NCBI GenBank assembly: GCA_963457665.1
Contig: OY735219.1
Coordinates: 21,123,394 to 21,187,393, forward strand
Source of the DNA: Thysanoteuthis rhombus
Lineage: Eukaryota > Mollusca > Cephalopoda > Oegopsida > Thysanoteuthidae
DNA: 64,000 bases
Direction: 5' to 3'
The notes beneath the pieces are model-generated. The model was not told the origin of the DNA and ran no database searches. It saw only the letters and a list, made by a program, of their open reading frames with translations. Each line of letters opens with the position of its first letter. Within the stretch, counting starts at the first letter, position 1. Shown here one piece after another: positions 33,520 through 44,819 of this stretch. The position numbers were made by a program, and so were the translations under genes.

Positions 33520-34366
33520 ATGATGGAAGTAAACAGATTATTTCAATGGTGGCTACATTACAACGTAAGACTTGGATCAGATCGATCTCTTTTTCTTTCC
33601 TTGTTAGGCCTGGATTTCTATAGCTCGTCCCTTGTTGAGTGAGTAGTGGAAGCCATATTGGGTTGAGCTCTGTACTTGTCTGACGTACAATCAGTTGACA
33701 TGTTGGTATGGGCTGCCTCTTTCATTTTGCTCAGTTTCCAACAGTTTTTCTTGTTGAAGGAACTCTGTTGGAAACCGAGGAAAATCAAGGAGACAGCCAA
33801 TAAATAAATGCTGTTGGAAATAGCATTCCTCTCAGCCAATTCCAAAATGACCACGCTATTGCAAGGATTGACATCTTTGATTTGATGGGGCCCAAATTCC
33901 AATTAGCTACAAAATGTCTATTCCCAGTCAACTTTGGCTATAAAGAAGTCTATTTCTGGTATCAAGTCTCACTTTAGACACTATCTAAACCCAGCTTACA
34001 ACATATTGGGTTATTTTTTCGGGGGGGGGGGGTAGGATTAGGGTTAGGGGGTTAGAGTCATCATTAAAACAAGCCATTGCCCTATCCCCTACAAACCCTG
34101 ACCAATTTGTAACCATGCAGTCATAACCCTAATCATAAGTACCCCTCCCCCCAAAGGTAATAGCCATTTTTGTAGCCAAAGTTAATCAGATATAACACTT
34201 TTGAAGACAACTAAAATTTGGTCTCATCAAACGAAGGATTAGCATTAAAAAAATTTTGTTTCCAAGTTTTTCTCTTGTTTTAGAAAAAAAAATTTTTTCT
34301 GAATGAAAAAAAGCCAACAAATTTTCATTATAGCATAGAATTGGACGTTATATGCCATTATATCGG
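33520..34366. other. Unassigned stretch
   Basis: A 12-base G run at 34021 followed by ATTAGGGTTAGGGGG-like words. No supported gene. Confidence 0.3.
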
Positions 34367-34367
34367 A

Positions 34368-34474
34368 AATTGTTTGGATTGGATGGGGGTTCGCAAAGAG
34401 AACTAATCATTTAATCATGTCCAGCGTCTATACTCGTTACCTCCCTTCTCTTTGCGAACCCGATCCAAACAATT
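34368..34474. repeat. Inverted repeat forming a 29-bp hairpin with a 43-base loop
   Basis: Left arm 34368-34402 (AATTGTTTGGAT..GGGTTCGCAAAGAGAA) and right arm 34446-34474 (TTCTCTTTGCGAACCC..ATCCAAACAATT) are reverse complements, apart from a 6-base extra in the left arm. Could be a tiny fold-back element or a transcribed hairpin. Confidence 0.8.
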
Positions 34475-34675
34475 ACCATTTCATATCGTAAAGGTTCACA
34501 TATCTTTGGTAAAACTACGCCTCAAATCTCCTCCTTTGCCCCACATTAAACAATTAGACAGTCATTTCAATAACGTGCTGGGAGAACGGCCATTTTTTAA
34601 TCGGTCATTCCGAATGGATGAAACTGGCTAGGTTTCTCAAAATATTGTTGAAATTAGGTAAATTTCATTTCCAGG

Positions 34676-35075
34676 TATCTGTATATGATCCAAAATTCAT
34701 ACAAAGGCTCCGAAAAGTGTAAATTTTACAACGTATTGATCAAATATTAACATTTTAATTACCTTATTCTCTATCTCAAGGTACAGTTCTTAATATTTAT
34801 AAACGGTTGTACTTGGTTAGCTGGGGCTAGAAAAGCGTTAGCTAAAAACCGACTGCTTTGGTTTAACTATGGTGATATCGCCACTTTGTTCAACATTTAT
34901 GATTGTGGTTATGATGACATGGTTCAGTGTCATTTGCAGCTAAGGAAGTTGTTTTTTTTATTAAAAAAAGATTTGATTTCAAAGACGAAAGGATAAACTA
35001 TCAAACAACCGTTGCCACAATAAACCCCAAAGAAACAATTATTTTCTGTCAAAGATGAAACAATGTAATTTATTC
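34676..35075 (+). mobile_element. Family W repeat, copy 2
   Basis: Same order of words as 32540-32935, in the same orientation. Confidence 0.7.
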
Positions 35076-35880
35076 TAATTATATAGAATTTAATTTAAAT
35101 GGAATTTTATTTTAGCATTATGAGAAGAAAATAAAACATAGATTCGCCTCAGAAGTTAATTAGAACGTCAATGTACCAAAGAAAATCTATTTGCAGTCAC
35201 AAAGACAAAACAATGTATTTTAATCTAATTTATTTTAATTACGTAACGAAAATATTGACGTATTGATCGGCTATCAAAGTTATAATAAAATTAAAAGTTT
35301 TGTGTTTTGGTTCAATGCTTCGTGTTAGCCATTTAAACTGAAATTTCAAACGGAAGTAGGTTTATTGCTAGAGTTAGCCATTTATAGCTAAGTTTTTCTC
35401 AGTCCCAGATAAGCAAGGATTATCTCATGAACAAGTACTAATTTTATCTACTTACTTTCATTTACTATTACTAATCTACCAAATCTAGCGATTAAAAAAT
35501 CTATTCACTTTAAGAAATTCAAAATGACTGTTCTTTCAGTGAGCTATTGCAAGGTCTGCCAAAAATTACAATCAGAATAATTGGACTTACTTATTCGTCC
35601 GTTTCGATTCGAGTCACCAAAATATTGTCATCATTGTCACGTAATAATGATGTCATTCATTTCTGGCTCCCAGAGGTAATGGAGGAAAAAAACGATCAAA
35701 AGAAGGGCTTGTCAGTTTATTTCATTAATCGTTTCATCGATGAAGATGGGGACGGCCCATTTGGGGCCAAACCAGTTAACATAACAACCAGAGAACGCAT
35801 TCTCAGAATCTAAAATCTCAAAAGAAAGTCATAAAAAAACCCCCCAAATGCCAATGAATCAGGAGTTAGAGACCAGATAA
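35076..35880. other. Unassigned stretch
   Basis: No supported feature; an 88-codon frame at 35547-35813 (plus) resembles nothing I know. Confidence 0.3.
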
Positions 35881-35885
35881 AGACC

Positions 35886-35950
35886 CAAAGATGGTGGCGG
35901 TAAAATCCAGGCAAAGCGATTATCAAATATAACGAGATCTCGCGAGAACG
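35886..35950. promoter_or_regulatory. Possible TATA-less promoter: TCTCGCGAGA palindrome with a YY1-like word
   Basis: TCTCGCGAGA at 35938-35947 is a known core-promoter palindrome in animals. AAAGATGGTGGCGG lies 50 bp upstream and resembles the YY1 site AAGATGGCGGC. The local sequence is CG-richer than its surroundings. No adjacent gene is identified, so this is a suggestion only. Confidence 0.3.
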
Positions 35951-36369
35951 AAGCGAACCCACGAGAATTAGTTTGTTCGTCAGATCCAAGAAGAAAAAGA
36001 AAAATCCGTTAATTAATTTAGAAAAAAAAATGTGATTATTAAAGGGTCGTAATTAGAAAACAAAACAAGGAATTCTATAGAACAGGCGTGGATAAAAATA
36101 AAACCCCGAAAAACAGAAAGCTGTAAAACATTAAAAAGCCAGTCCATCTGCACCACTCCATCTCCGTTATCATCATTAGAAGCAGAAATTTTGAACACTT
36201 TTAAAAGAAATAAAAATGGAGTAACCGAAAAATAGTTTTGTCAAGTATTTGTTTTGTTTTTTTTTCAACTTTTGTTTTCCGTTGGTGTTTAATAAATGAT
36301 CCCTTGTTCTTCAGCAACGTAATCATCAAATGAGCGTTAAATAAATTTTAAAAACAAAAACAAAACAGA

Positions 36370-36620
36370 GTTTTTGTCTCTTTTTTCGTTTTCGTACGTT
36401 CAATTCCCATTTTTCTTTCGCCTCCTCGTTCAATTCCTCTTTTTTTGTTGTCGTTCTTTCTTTCCCCTTTCTTCCTCTCTCTTTTGTCTTCTCTTTATTT
36501 CCTTTCCTCTTTTTCTCTTTCTTCTTTGTTTTTCTTGTGATCATTTGCATTTTATCCTATTTCTTTCGATCGCTTTTTTCCTTCACTTTCATTCAACATT
36601 CTCTTTCATTTTTCCTATTC
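36370..36620. repeat. Pyrimidine-rich tract
   Basis: Plus strand almost all C and T with TTCTTT and CCTCTTT words. Confidence 0.75.
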
Positions 36621-36639
36621 ATCCAGTCATTCACGTGTT

Positions 36640-36805
36640 TTGGAAATTCAGACTTCTTAGTAATCACTGCCCAACAAATGACGAGTGAAGTAACTTATTC
36701 ATTGATCACCCCATTTTTCCAATTTATGATTGTGTACTCCAATACGGTATGCTGCAGAAATATATTGGTTCTATGACGGTTTCTATTGAACTAACCAGAC
36801 CGTTT
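36640..36805 (-). mobile_element. Family X, copy 9 (5' part, inverted)
   Basis: Reverse of X: AGTAATCACTGCCCAACAAA, ATTCATTGATCACCCC, and the terminus GACGGTTTCTATTGAACTAA..CCAGACCG. Confidence 0.75.
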
Positions 36806-37074
36806 TATAGCTGTTTTCTTTCAGCATTTTCTTCTTTCTTCTTCTTTAGGTTTCTTTCTTTCCAGATCAATCTTGTTATCTTTAACATTAAACTTTCTAT
36901 TCTCCTCCTCCTCCTCCTCTTCTTCTTCTTCCCTTCTTTTTGTAAAAACTTCTATTCGTGTCCACTTAGAAATTGTATCGGTTTCGTAATTAAATTCTGA
37001 AATCATAATTATCTCTGTAAATAATCAATTGGTGCTTGGTCGCCGCATCTTTTCCCCAGCCCCCTGGGAGGAAA

Positions 37075-37770
37075 AACACAAAAGAAAAGAAAGAAAGAAA
37101 GGAAGGTAGGAGAAAGAAGGAAGACAGAAAAAAAAGGAAACGAAAGAAAGTAAAGAAAGAAGAAAAAGAATGAAAGACAGTTAGAAATCTTCGGAAAGGA
37201 AAAAGACAGAAAAGCAAAAGAGAAAGATAACAAAAGAACGGAAAGAAGAATGAAAGAAAAGGAAAAAAAGAAAAGAGCTTTAAATTAAAATGAAGAAAGA
37301 AGAAAGAATGAAAGAAATAAAGAAAGGTAGAGGAAGAAAAGAGTGAAAGAAAAGGAAGAAAGAAAGGAGCATCAAATTAAAATGAAGAAAGAAACAAAAG
37401 ATTCCACTGGTAAGAAAGAATTCCAAGAATGAAACAAACGCAAAAATGAAGAAACAGAAAAAAAAAAGCAAATGAAAAATTTTAAAGAACGCCGAGCAAT
37501 GAAAAAAGTTCTTGTTAGAAAAAATCTCGAAACAATGGCGACATTTTGAATAGGAATCTTCGACCGACTTTAGTGGCAAACTTATTAATAATGACGGCAG
37601 GGCGTTAAAGAATGGCTGGGTGGATGGGATGGATAGGGTGGATGGGATGGATAGGGTGGATGGGGCCGAAAGGGTGGGGATCGAAAGAGGGGAGACATAG
37701 ATGGAGAGAGAAAGGAAGAGAGAGAGAGAGAGAGAGGGGAAGAGAGAGGGAACAAGAGAGAATGAGAAAG
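37075..37770. repeat. Purine-rich degenerate (AAAG)n tract with a GGATGG minisatellite
   Basis: A and G dominate; 37611-37665 has repeats of GGGTGGATGGGATGGATA and 37700-37740 is (GA)n. The Phe/Ser-rich minus frames are shadows. Confidence 0.8.
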
Positions 37771-37779
37771 AGATGATGA

Positions 37780-38235
37780 ACTGTTCGCTCAATAGAAACA
37801 GTTTAGTGACCAAACGTCTTGTGGCTGTGTTGGGGGTGATCATTTGGAAAAATTGGAAAAAGGGGTGATCAATGAATAAATTACTTCTCTCGCCTTTTGT
37901 CGGGCAGTGATCACCAAAGAAATCTGAATAAAAAAAACAACAAAAAAAACCAAACACGAATGCTGCCGGATACGAACTAATTTAGCATGAACTTACTTTG
38001 TGAATATACCCCCACCCCAAAGAACACTATTTAGTGGGAAAATTTTAAAAAAACAGAAGAGACTTTTTTTTTTAGACATAATAAGGGGTAAATGTTAAAA
38101 TCTTCAACCCTCTAGCTCCATTCGTGCGGCCTATACGTGTGATAAATACAACATAGCCAGACGGACAGACTGACTGACTTGAAAACTGAAGAAACTTTTG
38201 ATAACAGTTTTGGTTGACGGTTTCTAGTGGTTACA
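37780..38235 (+). mobile_element. Family X, copy 6 (near full length)
   Basis: From CGCTCAATAGAAACAG to GACGGTTTCTAG, with CTAGCTCCATTCGTGCGG near 38111. Confidence 0.85.
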
Positions 38236-38417
38236 GAAGTCAATAAAACAAAGCAAAATGTTTAGTTTGGACGCAAAGAGAAATGCAGGGGTGAGTGAGT
38301 GCATGCGGGGATGTGTGACAGAATGCGAGGGTGAGAGAACATGGAGTTATAAATGTCGGGGGGGGGGATTGGGCAAAAGCGAGCGTGAAAGAATATGGGG
38401 CAGTGAGAGACTTTAAA

Positions 38418-38700
38418 ATTGGAAGGGTTTGTCTTTCTCGGCAAAGGGCAATGGAACCGTGGTCCGCTTCAAAATATTCCCCATGAGACTTGACATACCC
38501 CAGCGTCTCCTCCCTTTTCAAAACAGTTCAAAGATCTCTTCTAAAATCGCCGTCCGCTGCCTCGTCGCGTTTTTCTCAATCTCGTCCACGGTCTTAAATC
38601 TCTTGGGGTGAGGCAATATGGACTCTAGCGGGGAGGGGAACTGACATACCTCGGCGATGTGATGTTTTGTCAAAAAGCCCTGTGCAAGACGTGAAGCAGG
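38418..38700 (-). mobile_element. Tc1/mariner-superfamily transposase C-terminal relic
   Basis: Across two minus frames the translation gives FLTKHHIAEV, then KRFKTVDEIEKNATRQ and a final SHGEYFEADH. This is the helix-rich C-terminal region after the third catalytic residue in mariner-type transposases. A frame change falls near 38520. Upstream catalytic parts are not visible. Confidence 0.65.
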
Positions 38701-38909
38701 GGCAGGCTATGTCGTTGTGAATGTGACGATCACGCGCTACACAAGGTCACTCACTGGCATTGTGAGGAAAGTGTCTGTCAACTATTTCACTTATGATTTC
38801 GAGGGATTCGATGCTCTGAGGTGCCATTGTCCGATTTCCACGCAGCGTAGCCTTCTCGTTACCATTTTAGATTTGCTAATGGCTTGTAGGATATCCCTGA
38901 CAACAGATT

Positions 38910-38910
<1 letters not shown>

Positions 38911-38947
<37 letters not shown>

Positions 38948-38970
38948 CCTCTCTCTCTCTCTCTCTCTCA
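38911..38970. repeat. (CT)n microsatellite
   Basis: About 29 CT units with one CC interruption. Confidence 0.95.
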
Positions 38971-39039
38971 TGTATTGTGCTGTTTTTTTTTGTGATTTCC
39001 CCATGTGATGTTTAGCTTTATTTTTCTGCGCTTGTTTCA

Positions 39040-39400
39040 TGGTTCTTGGGAGCCAATCTCTATGTTTTCACTTCCATGGGAGGATGCACTGGTTGCAGAC
39101 CAATCTTTTCTTTTGGACCAACGGGATCTTTTTGTTCTTGAAGATATAAATTCTGTGGAGATTCTTCGTTCCAAGTAGATGTAGAGGTATACTTTCTTCA
39201 GCTCTTCGTTTTCAATTTTGATTGTTTTGTTACCTCTGCCGATGTATTTGTGGCAAGTGACTTTGGTTTTAGAGGAGTTCGTACAAAGACCAACTTTCTT
39301 GCTTTCTTCATTCAACTTGTTTAGCTTCGTTTGGAGTTCATGAAACGTATTTGTAAAACCTGTCCGTATGACCATAACGCTCTAGGCATGGATACAACCA
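39040..39400 (-). mobile_element. RTE-like LINE reverse transcriptase fragment
   Basis: The frame contains ELQTKLNKLNEESKKVGL, NSSKTKVTCHKYI and the IKIENEELKKVYLYIYL block, the segment after the catalytic YxDD in RTE-type reverse transcriptases. Both the palm motif and the 3' end are missing. Confidence 0.75.
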
Positions 39401-39839
39401 CACGTGAATTACCTAAGAAAGGGATCTTTCAGGTGAAAGGATTTGGAATGCTTCTCATTCGCTATACGTGTCAGTCGTCGTGGTGTCATTTCATCCCCAG
39501 GATACATTCTTTATTCCTCAATATATTCCAATGAAATTTTGTATGCAGGTTTGCAGAGAGATTCTACCGGGGGTGAGTTATGGTCAAACCGATCGTTTGT
39601 TTATATTCTATAAGCAAAAACGCTGGATTTAATAAATAGTGAGTCACGGTGAATTACGGTTGTTTCTTTACTTTTCATATGTGAATAACCATATGTCAAC
39701 ATGCAAAGAAATTTGAACTGCTGGACCGATTAGATTTTGAATTGTTATACAGGTTCTTGGGCACCTAATTGCTGAAAATATATAACATTTTGAAGAATAT
39801 TATTGTTTGAATAAACCCCCCCCCCCGGATATCTTGGAT

Positions 39840-40050
39840 TTAGCGGTCCTCCTCCGTTCAGTCTGTTCCGACAGTGGGATGCTGGGCGAAGAGTATGGAT
39901 CCTGAGATACCCTACCGTCGGAATCCCCCTCTCGGTCTTGTTGATGTAGTCCAGAGAAAAGTAAGAGAGTGATAAATCTGGAATCAGCTTGGCTGCAAGA
40001 GATTCTGGAAGGACGTCAAACCGCCATTAGGAGGCTCTACTCCCAGGTTT
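39840..40050 (+). mobile_element. Family Y repeat, copy 1
   Basis: Words shared with 40085-40285 (inverted) and 62560-62780: TTGATGTAGTCCAGAG, ATCAGCTTGGCTGCAAGAG and GGAAGGACGTCAAA. No conserved stop-free frame over its full length. Unclassified. Confidence 0.65.
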
Positions 40051-40077
40051 TAGAATTAGAGTTGTCCTTGAGGCGAT

Positions 40078-40285
40078 TTGGCGCCTAATTTGACGTCCTT
40101 CCGACAGCCCCCGCAGCCAATCCGATGCCAGACATATCGCTATCTGCTTTTTTCTGGACAATATTAGCCATACCAAGATGGAGATTCAGAAGACTGGGTC
40201 TACCCCTGGATAGTACGTTCCATTGTCTGCAGAGACATTGATTCGGCGTCAGGTTAGCACCATAAAACACACACAATTGCCACTA
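40078..40285 (-). mobile_element. Family Y repeat, copy 2 (inverted against copy 1)
   Basis: Minus strand: GTCTCTGCAGACAATGG, ATATTGTCCAGAAAAAAGC, GGCATCGGATTGGCTGCGG and GTCGGAAGGACGTCAAATTA. A short spacer separates it from copy 1, making a large imperfect palindrome. Confidence 0.65.
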
Positions 40286-41338
40286 ATGATAAATGGATCT
40301 CCATGGATCGTTCGAGAAATGGGAACAGGAATCATTACCCCACGTGATACGGAGAGCGTCTTTGATTTTACTGTAATGACTAATGATAAAATTCAGGGAT
40401 AGCGAATTTCCTTACCTGTTCGTAGTCAAGGCTGAAACTCGACCTTCTATGGATAAATTATGGAAGCACTGTCGTGTGAGCAAATGACAAACCCCAACCT
40501 CTCGCTTGCTCACTCCGTTGAGGTTTTTCCTCCTGCTCAAAAGTTTTGACAACACTAGTAAAGTACCCGTTGCTTTGCTCATCGTACACTCAAGGGTGGG
40601 GATCTAAGGCACTTAATCATCTGAAAAAAATCTCCTGCACTTAACCAAATCATCTACTTACAGACGCTCGAAAGCTTGTTCAATTCCAACACATTTTTAC
40701 TTTCTCGACGGCTGAGTTCAGCCATTCTCCTTTAGCTTTATTTCATCGAATACCCCTTTGCGTACGGCTACTCTATTCCCCCCTTATCCTCATCGTGGTT
40801 TTTGTGTTGCGATTCTATTCTCAGAACCTCCCATTCACTCCTACTTCTTTGAACATGTATTTTTTTCTCCATTATTAAATGATATGATGGGATTATTTTC
40901 CCAGTCTATGTGTTCATTTGTTCACAACGGTTCGTCCTTCGTTGGGTGTTGTTGATTCCAGAATGTGGAAACACTTCGTACAGCACATGTTCAGTTGGAC
41001 TGGACATATCACTTCCGTTTTTTGGTACATCTTTTAGTATTTTTGGTGTCAAATCCCGAATTGCTTGTCTCGCAGTGGATGACCTGTTTACCATTTCCGA
41101 GAAGCCCCTTATGATGAGAGGCTCCCAGATGCTATTGATATCGATACTCGGTCGGCTAAGTACAACAGACGGAAGTGTGACAGACGGAAGCGTGAGGACA
41201 CGTTGCTTATTTATTGTATAGATTAACGAAGCATTGTATTCACTAGATAAGCATAATAACCGCCCCACCTCACATGCCTAATTGGCTGAGTTTCTCCCTT
41301 TAACTGACAGCTTTTCGACAATATTCCATAAAACAAAA
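40286..41338. other. Unassigned stretch
   Basis: A 120-codon minus frame (41268-40906) has ordinary composition but matches no family I recognise. I leave it uncalled. Confidence 0.3.
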
Positions 41339-41401
41339 ATGGCGGAAGATCTAAAAGAACAAGCAAAGACAAACGACAAAAAGAGGGTGATTTTTGAATA
41401 G
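41339..41401 (+). CDS. Candidate first coding exon or 20-codon small ORF with ATGGCGG start
   Basis: The start reads AAAAATGGCGGAAG, close to the initiator element that combines a YY1 site with a start codon in short-leader animal genes. A reversed CCAAT (ATTGGC) lies 60 bp upstream. The frame encodes MAEDLKEQAKTNDKKRVIFE and stops, but GG|GTGATT at 41387 could be a splice donor that lets the frame continue elsewhere. No homology is recognised, so this is speculative. Confidence 0.25.
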   Translation: MAEDLKEQAKTNDKKRVIFE

Positions 41402-41520
41402 CAAACACTCAGAAGCCTTTTCTCTTTTTTCTTTTTCTCTTTCTCTTTTCTCTTCTTTTTCTCTTTCCCTTTTCTCTTCTTTTTCCCCTTCCTTGTCTCG
41501 TTTTCGCTTTTCGCTTGCAG
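41402..41520. repeat. Pyrimidine-rich (CTTTTT)n tract
   Basis: TTTCTCTTTTCTCTTC words repeat; the K/R/E-rich minus frames are shadows. Confidence 0.8.
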
Positions 41521-41837
41521 ACTCGTTGCGCATTGATTTGCAGTGAAGTGATTTCAGGTGTTGTTAGGTTTGCACGTGAATAAAAAAGAGTCCTCGCAGG
41601 GGAAGCAAAAAATGGTCGGGTAGGATCGGAGATGGTGGGTGGAGATTTCACAATGGGAAGAAACGACGATCGAGGTTGACGATAGCCGAGTTCTTTTGTT
41701 GGCTTATACGAGTGGTGGTGTCAGCAGTGAGGAGCACAGGGGAGCACAGGGGAGCGCAGGGAGTGGGGGGGATGGAATCGAAGCTTGAATTTAACTAATG
41801 CTCACACGCACTGATATTGGAAGAGAGCGAAAGAGAA

Positions 41838-42225
41838 ACAGGTCTGGTTCGTCACTCTATAGAAGCCGTCATGTGACCAACGCTCTTTGGCAGAATTCCG
41901 AGTTGGTGGTGATCAACTAAGAAAATCGAAATGGGTTGCTTAATGAATAAATAATTTCGCTCACCTTTTGTTGGGCAGCGATCACTAAAAGAATTCCAAA
42001 TTTCTATAGAACAAGCGAAAACACTGCCGGACACAAACGAAGGGATCACTTTAGCATAAACTTACACTGCAAATTGAATCCTCCACTAATCCTCTTTAGA
42101 GAAAAATGTTCAAAAGACAAAAAAAAAACGTATTTCCTAGACATAATAAGGAGATAATGTTAAAATTTTCAGCCCTATAGCTCCATTGGTGCTGCCTGTT
42201 GGTGTTATACATACATACATAGATA
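41838..42225 (+). mobile_element. Family X, copy 7
   Basis: From AAACAGGTCTGGTTCGTC through CCTATAGCTCCATTGGTGCT to GTTATACATACATACATAG. A possible lost 3' end (CATAGCCAGATCCGC) appears at 42670. Confidence 0.85.
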
Positions 42226-43064
42226 TGTTAAATAAATACATTATGTACATAAAAACGCATTTCTGAAAGAGTTTACTCAGAGTTACTAAACATGTTAAAC
42301 TGAATAAAGAAAGCTTATTCGAGACGTCATCTTCGGCTTTCCAAATTGTCTTTTCAATATACATACTAACATACATACCACATTTACAATATATCTATTC
42401 TATTTTCTGCCTCAGGGAGACGAACGATTTATCTGTTGTTTACTAATGTTACTGCGTTATGTAAATGATGTAAACAGCCAGCCCCCTGGAGGTGTAATAT
42501 AGATTTGAATAGATAAGAGCATCAGGATAACTAAATAATGCGTGCGGGGCTATGAAGATCAGTGGCAAAAGAGGTGGGGTTCTTTTCATTTTTTCGAGAA
42601 TATGCCTGCAAGAATAGAGGCGTATCTTAAATGGCCGTGTGTCCTATAAGCATCAAAATACGATATGTACATAGCCAGATCCGCTTGAAAACTGATGAAA
42701 ATGCCGAAGACAAAAGAAATGAACAAAAGAATGGTAGAAAAAGAATTATCAGAAAGAAGAATGTTGTTTTCCTTTTGATTGTCAGAACGCAATAAAGATC
42801 TATTAAGTAAACTTGTTGGATCTGTGGAAATTCCACGGTGTTGACGACTTGGACGTCGCCGTTACTCTCACATGTAAATTTATACCGTTAAAGTACTGCA
42901 TTTAATTTATCATTGTATTATTATAAATAATTTATTATCTATGGAATCATCTATATCAACTATAATGACATTATCATTATCATGTTGTTGTTGGCTCTGA
43001 TTTCAGTTTATGCAAGTCACCAGCCGGGTCTGAAGCAAATACCTAAGCCTGGCATCCCTGTAAG

Positions 43065-43065
<1 letters not shown>
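42226..43065. other. Unassigned stretch
   Basis: No supported feature except the possible X tail near 42670. Confidence 0.3.

Positions 43066-43068
<3 letters not shown>

Positions 43069-43124
<56 letters not shown>
43069..43124. repeat. (GA)n microsatellite
   Basis: About 28 GA units. Confidence 0.95.
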
Positions 43125-43128
<4 letters not shown>

Positions 43129-43334
43129 GCGAGGGAAGGCTTCTACATAACCAGACAAAACAGCACTTTCCCACACATATATCTATATATGCATGATACG
43201 ATGTATGGTAGGAGTTGTATGTGCATTCACATTGACAAGATTTTTCTGATAATTGATGCAGTGGAATTAAGAGCTATTTTTCTTTGTATTTTATATAAGC
43301 TTAGCTTCCCAGGTACAGTGGACTATTATCATTA

Positions 43335-43680
43335 TTTGTTGCTTTTTCTGACCAGTTGTCTGGTGGTCACCGGTGGGGACTGAGTGACAGGAAATCTCCT
43401 CAAGTCTCTGGGTCCCCTCTTCACACTCTCAGTTTACATCGTTGCTTAGGATTACAGTTCCACGCCAATTGCCTGGTGGTTATTGCTGAAGGCTAAGTGG
43501 CAGTAAGTCTCTTTAGGTCTCCAGCCCTCCTTCCATATTGTTCTCACCCGACACAGCAGCGCTGTGATTTAAGCCGCCTTCACCATGCTTCTTTCTTGGC
43601 TGTTAGGCCATTGCTACGAGCCGGGGGTCGTGATTCTCATTCTTCTTCTTCTTCTTCTTCTTCTTCTTCTTCTTCTTCTT

Positions 43681-43711
<31 letters not shown>

Positions 43712-43925
43712 TTATTATTATTATTATTATTGGCAATCTCATACCAGTTGCCTGGTGGTAACCACTGGAGTTTGAGTGACAGCAAGTCTCCTCAAGTCTC
43801 CAGCCCTTCTCTCCTAGAACTCATAGGTTGCAGTAATACTAAGGTTTACAGTTTCTCACTGGTTGCCCAGTGGTCATTGCTGAAGGCTGAGTGACAATAA
43901 GTCTCCTCAGGTCTTCAGCCAACGT
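43335..43925 (-). mobile_element. LINE 3' untranslated region with four copies of a 60-bp unit
   Basis: The phrase CAGTTGCCTGGTGGT..CACTGG..TGAGTGACAGCAAGTCTCC recurs at 43353, 43470, 43748 and 43864 with variation. A (CTT)n(TTA)n tract sits between copies at 43634-43731. Its position directly 3' (minus strand) of the endonuclease frame suggests it belongs to that LINE. Confidence 0.65.
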
Positions 43926-44009
43926 CTCTTCTCTCCTTCGCCTATCATGTCAGTGCTGCAGTTTGTATTTCTGCTTTAATTTCCCTTCCTCTGTTGGGTC
44001 ACTGTTGAC

Positions 44010-44600
44010 AATTAACGTTGCAGTCTTAATATTTCTAGCACTTTCCTCAGGATCCGTGCAGTTCCTAGCAGTGCTGTGGTCTGTGCAGTCTCAATCCTTC
44101 CCCTTATCCTGATCTCTTCCAGTCTCGCCTTCAGTGTCTTAGGGACAGTTCCCAGTGCGCCCTTTATGACTGGCACTACCCTGGCTCTCATGCTCCACAT
44201 CTTCCTCAGTTCTCTCGCTAGGTCCTGGTATTTTTTTTCTGTTTTTCACTCCCCTTCCTCTTTACTCTATGGTCTGCAAGTACAGTCACGTCTACTATTT
44301 GGCAGGTCTTCCTCTTCTTGTCTACAATTACCAAGTCCGGTCTTCTTGCCTGGATGAGGTGGTCAGTTTGGATGTCAAAGTCCCAGAGTAGTTTGTGGTT
44401 CTCCAGAACTGCCTCTGGTTTGTGCTGATACCACTTTTCCACATGGTTGAATCCCATTTGTTTACTTAGTTCCCAGTGTATCATCGTTGCTACTCTATCA
44501 TGTCTGTGCTTATACTCCTTCTGGGCGAGTTGACTACATTCACTAGTTATGTGGTTTACGGTCTCATCCCTTTCACTGCACAGGCGGCACTTGCTGTTTA
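44010..44600 (-). mobile_element. Non-LTR retrotransposon C-terminus: CCHC knuckle plus RPD endonuclease-like domain, frameshifted
   Basis: Minus strand from 44600: a zinc-knuckle pattern CRLCSERDETVNHITSEC (C-x2-C-x8-H-x4-C), a spacer, WDFDIQTDHLIQARRPDL, then VDKKRKTCQIVDVTV. The RPD..VD arrangement after a CCHC knuckle resembles the restriction-like endonuclease of R2/R4-type LINEs, a link I infer. The frame shifts in an A run at about 44228-44236. The second part (VVPVIKGALGTVPKTL, LLGTARILRKVLE) then runs to 44012. The reverse transcriptase lies beyond the (TTA)n tract and is absent. Confidence 0.75.
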
Positions 44601-44616
44601 TTATTATTATTATTAC

Positions 44617-44650
<34 letters not shown>

Positions 44651-44666
44651 GTTATTATTATTATTA
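44597..44666. repeat. (TTA)n microsatellite
   Basis: About 23 units with two interruptions. Confidence 0.95.
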
Positions 44667-44819
44667 CCGCTACCCATAACTGTTTTAGACACTGTGGTTG
44701 GGTTAAGGTTATTCTTATGTTCTGACATTCATATGGATCTACGTATGTACATATCTTCGCCTAGCCCTAACCATTTATAGTGGAAACTTAACATTTTGCA
44801 CACACACTCCCCTCAAGAG

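Noticed and set aside
37280-37957. 225-codon minus frame
   Set aside because: Covers a degenerate AAAG tract plus the reverse of a family X copy; no protein features.
40906-41268. 120-codon minus frame as a host exon
   Set aside because: Composition is acceptable, but no splice acceptor, domain or homologue is visible; left uncalled.
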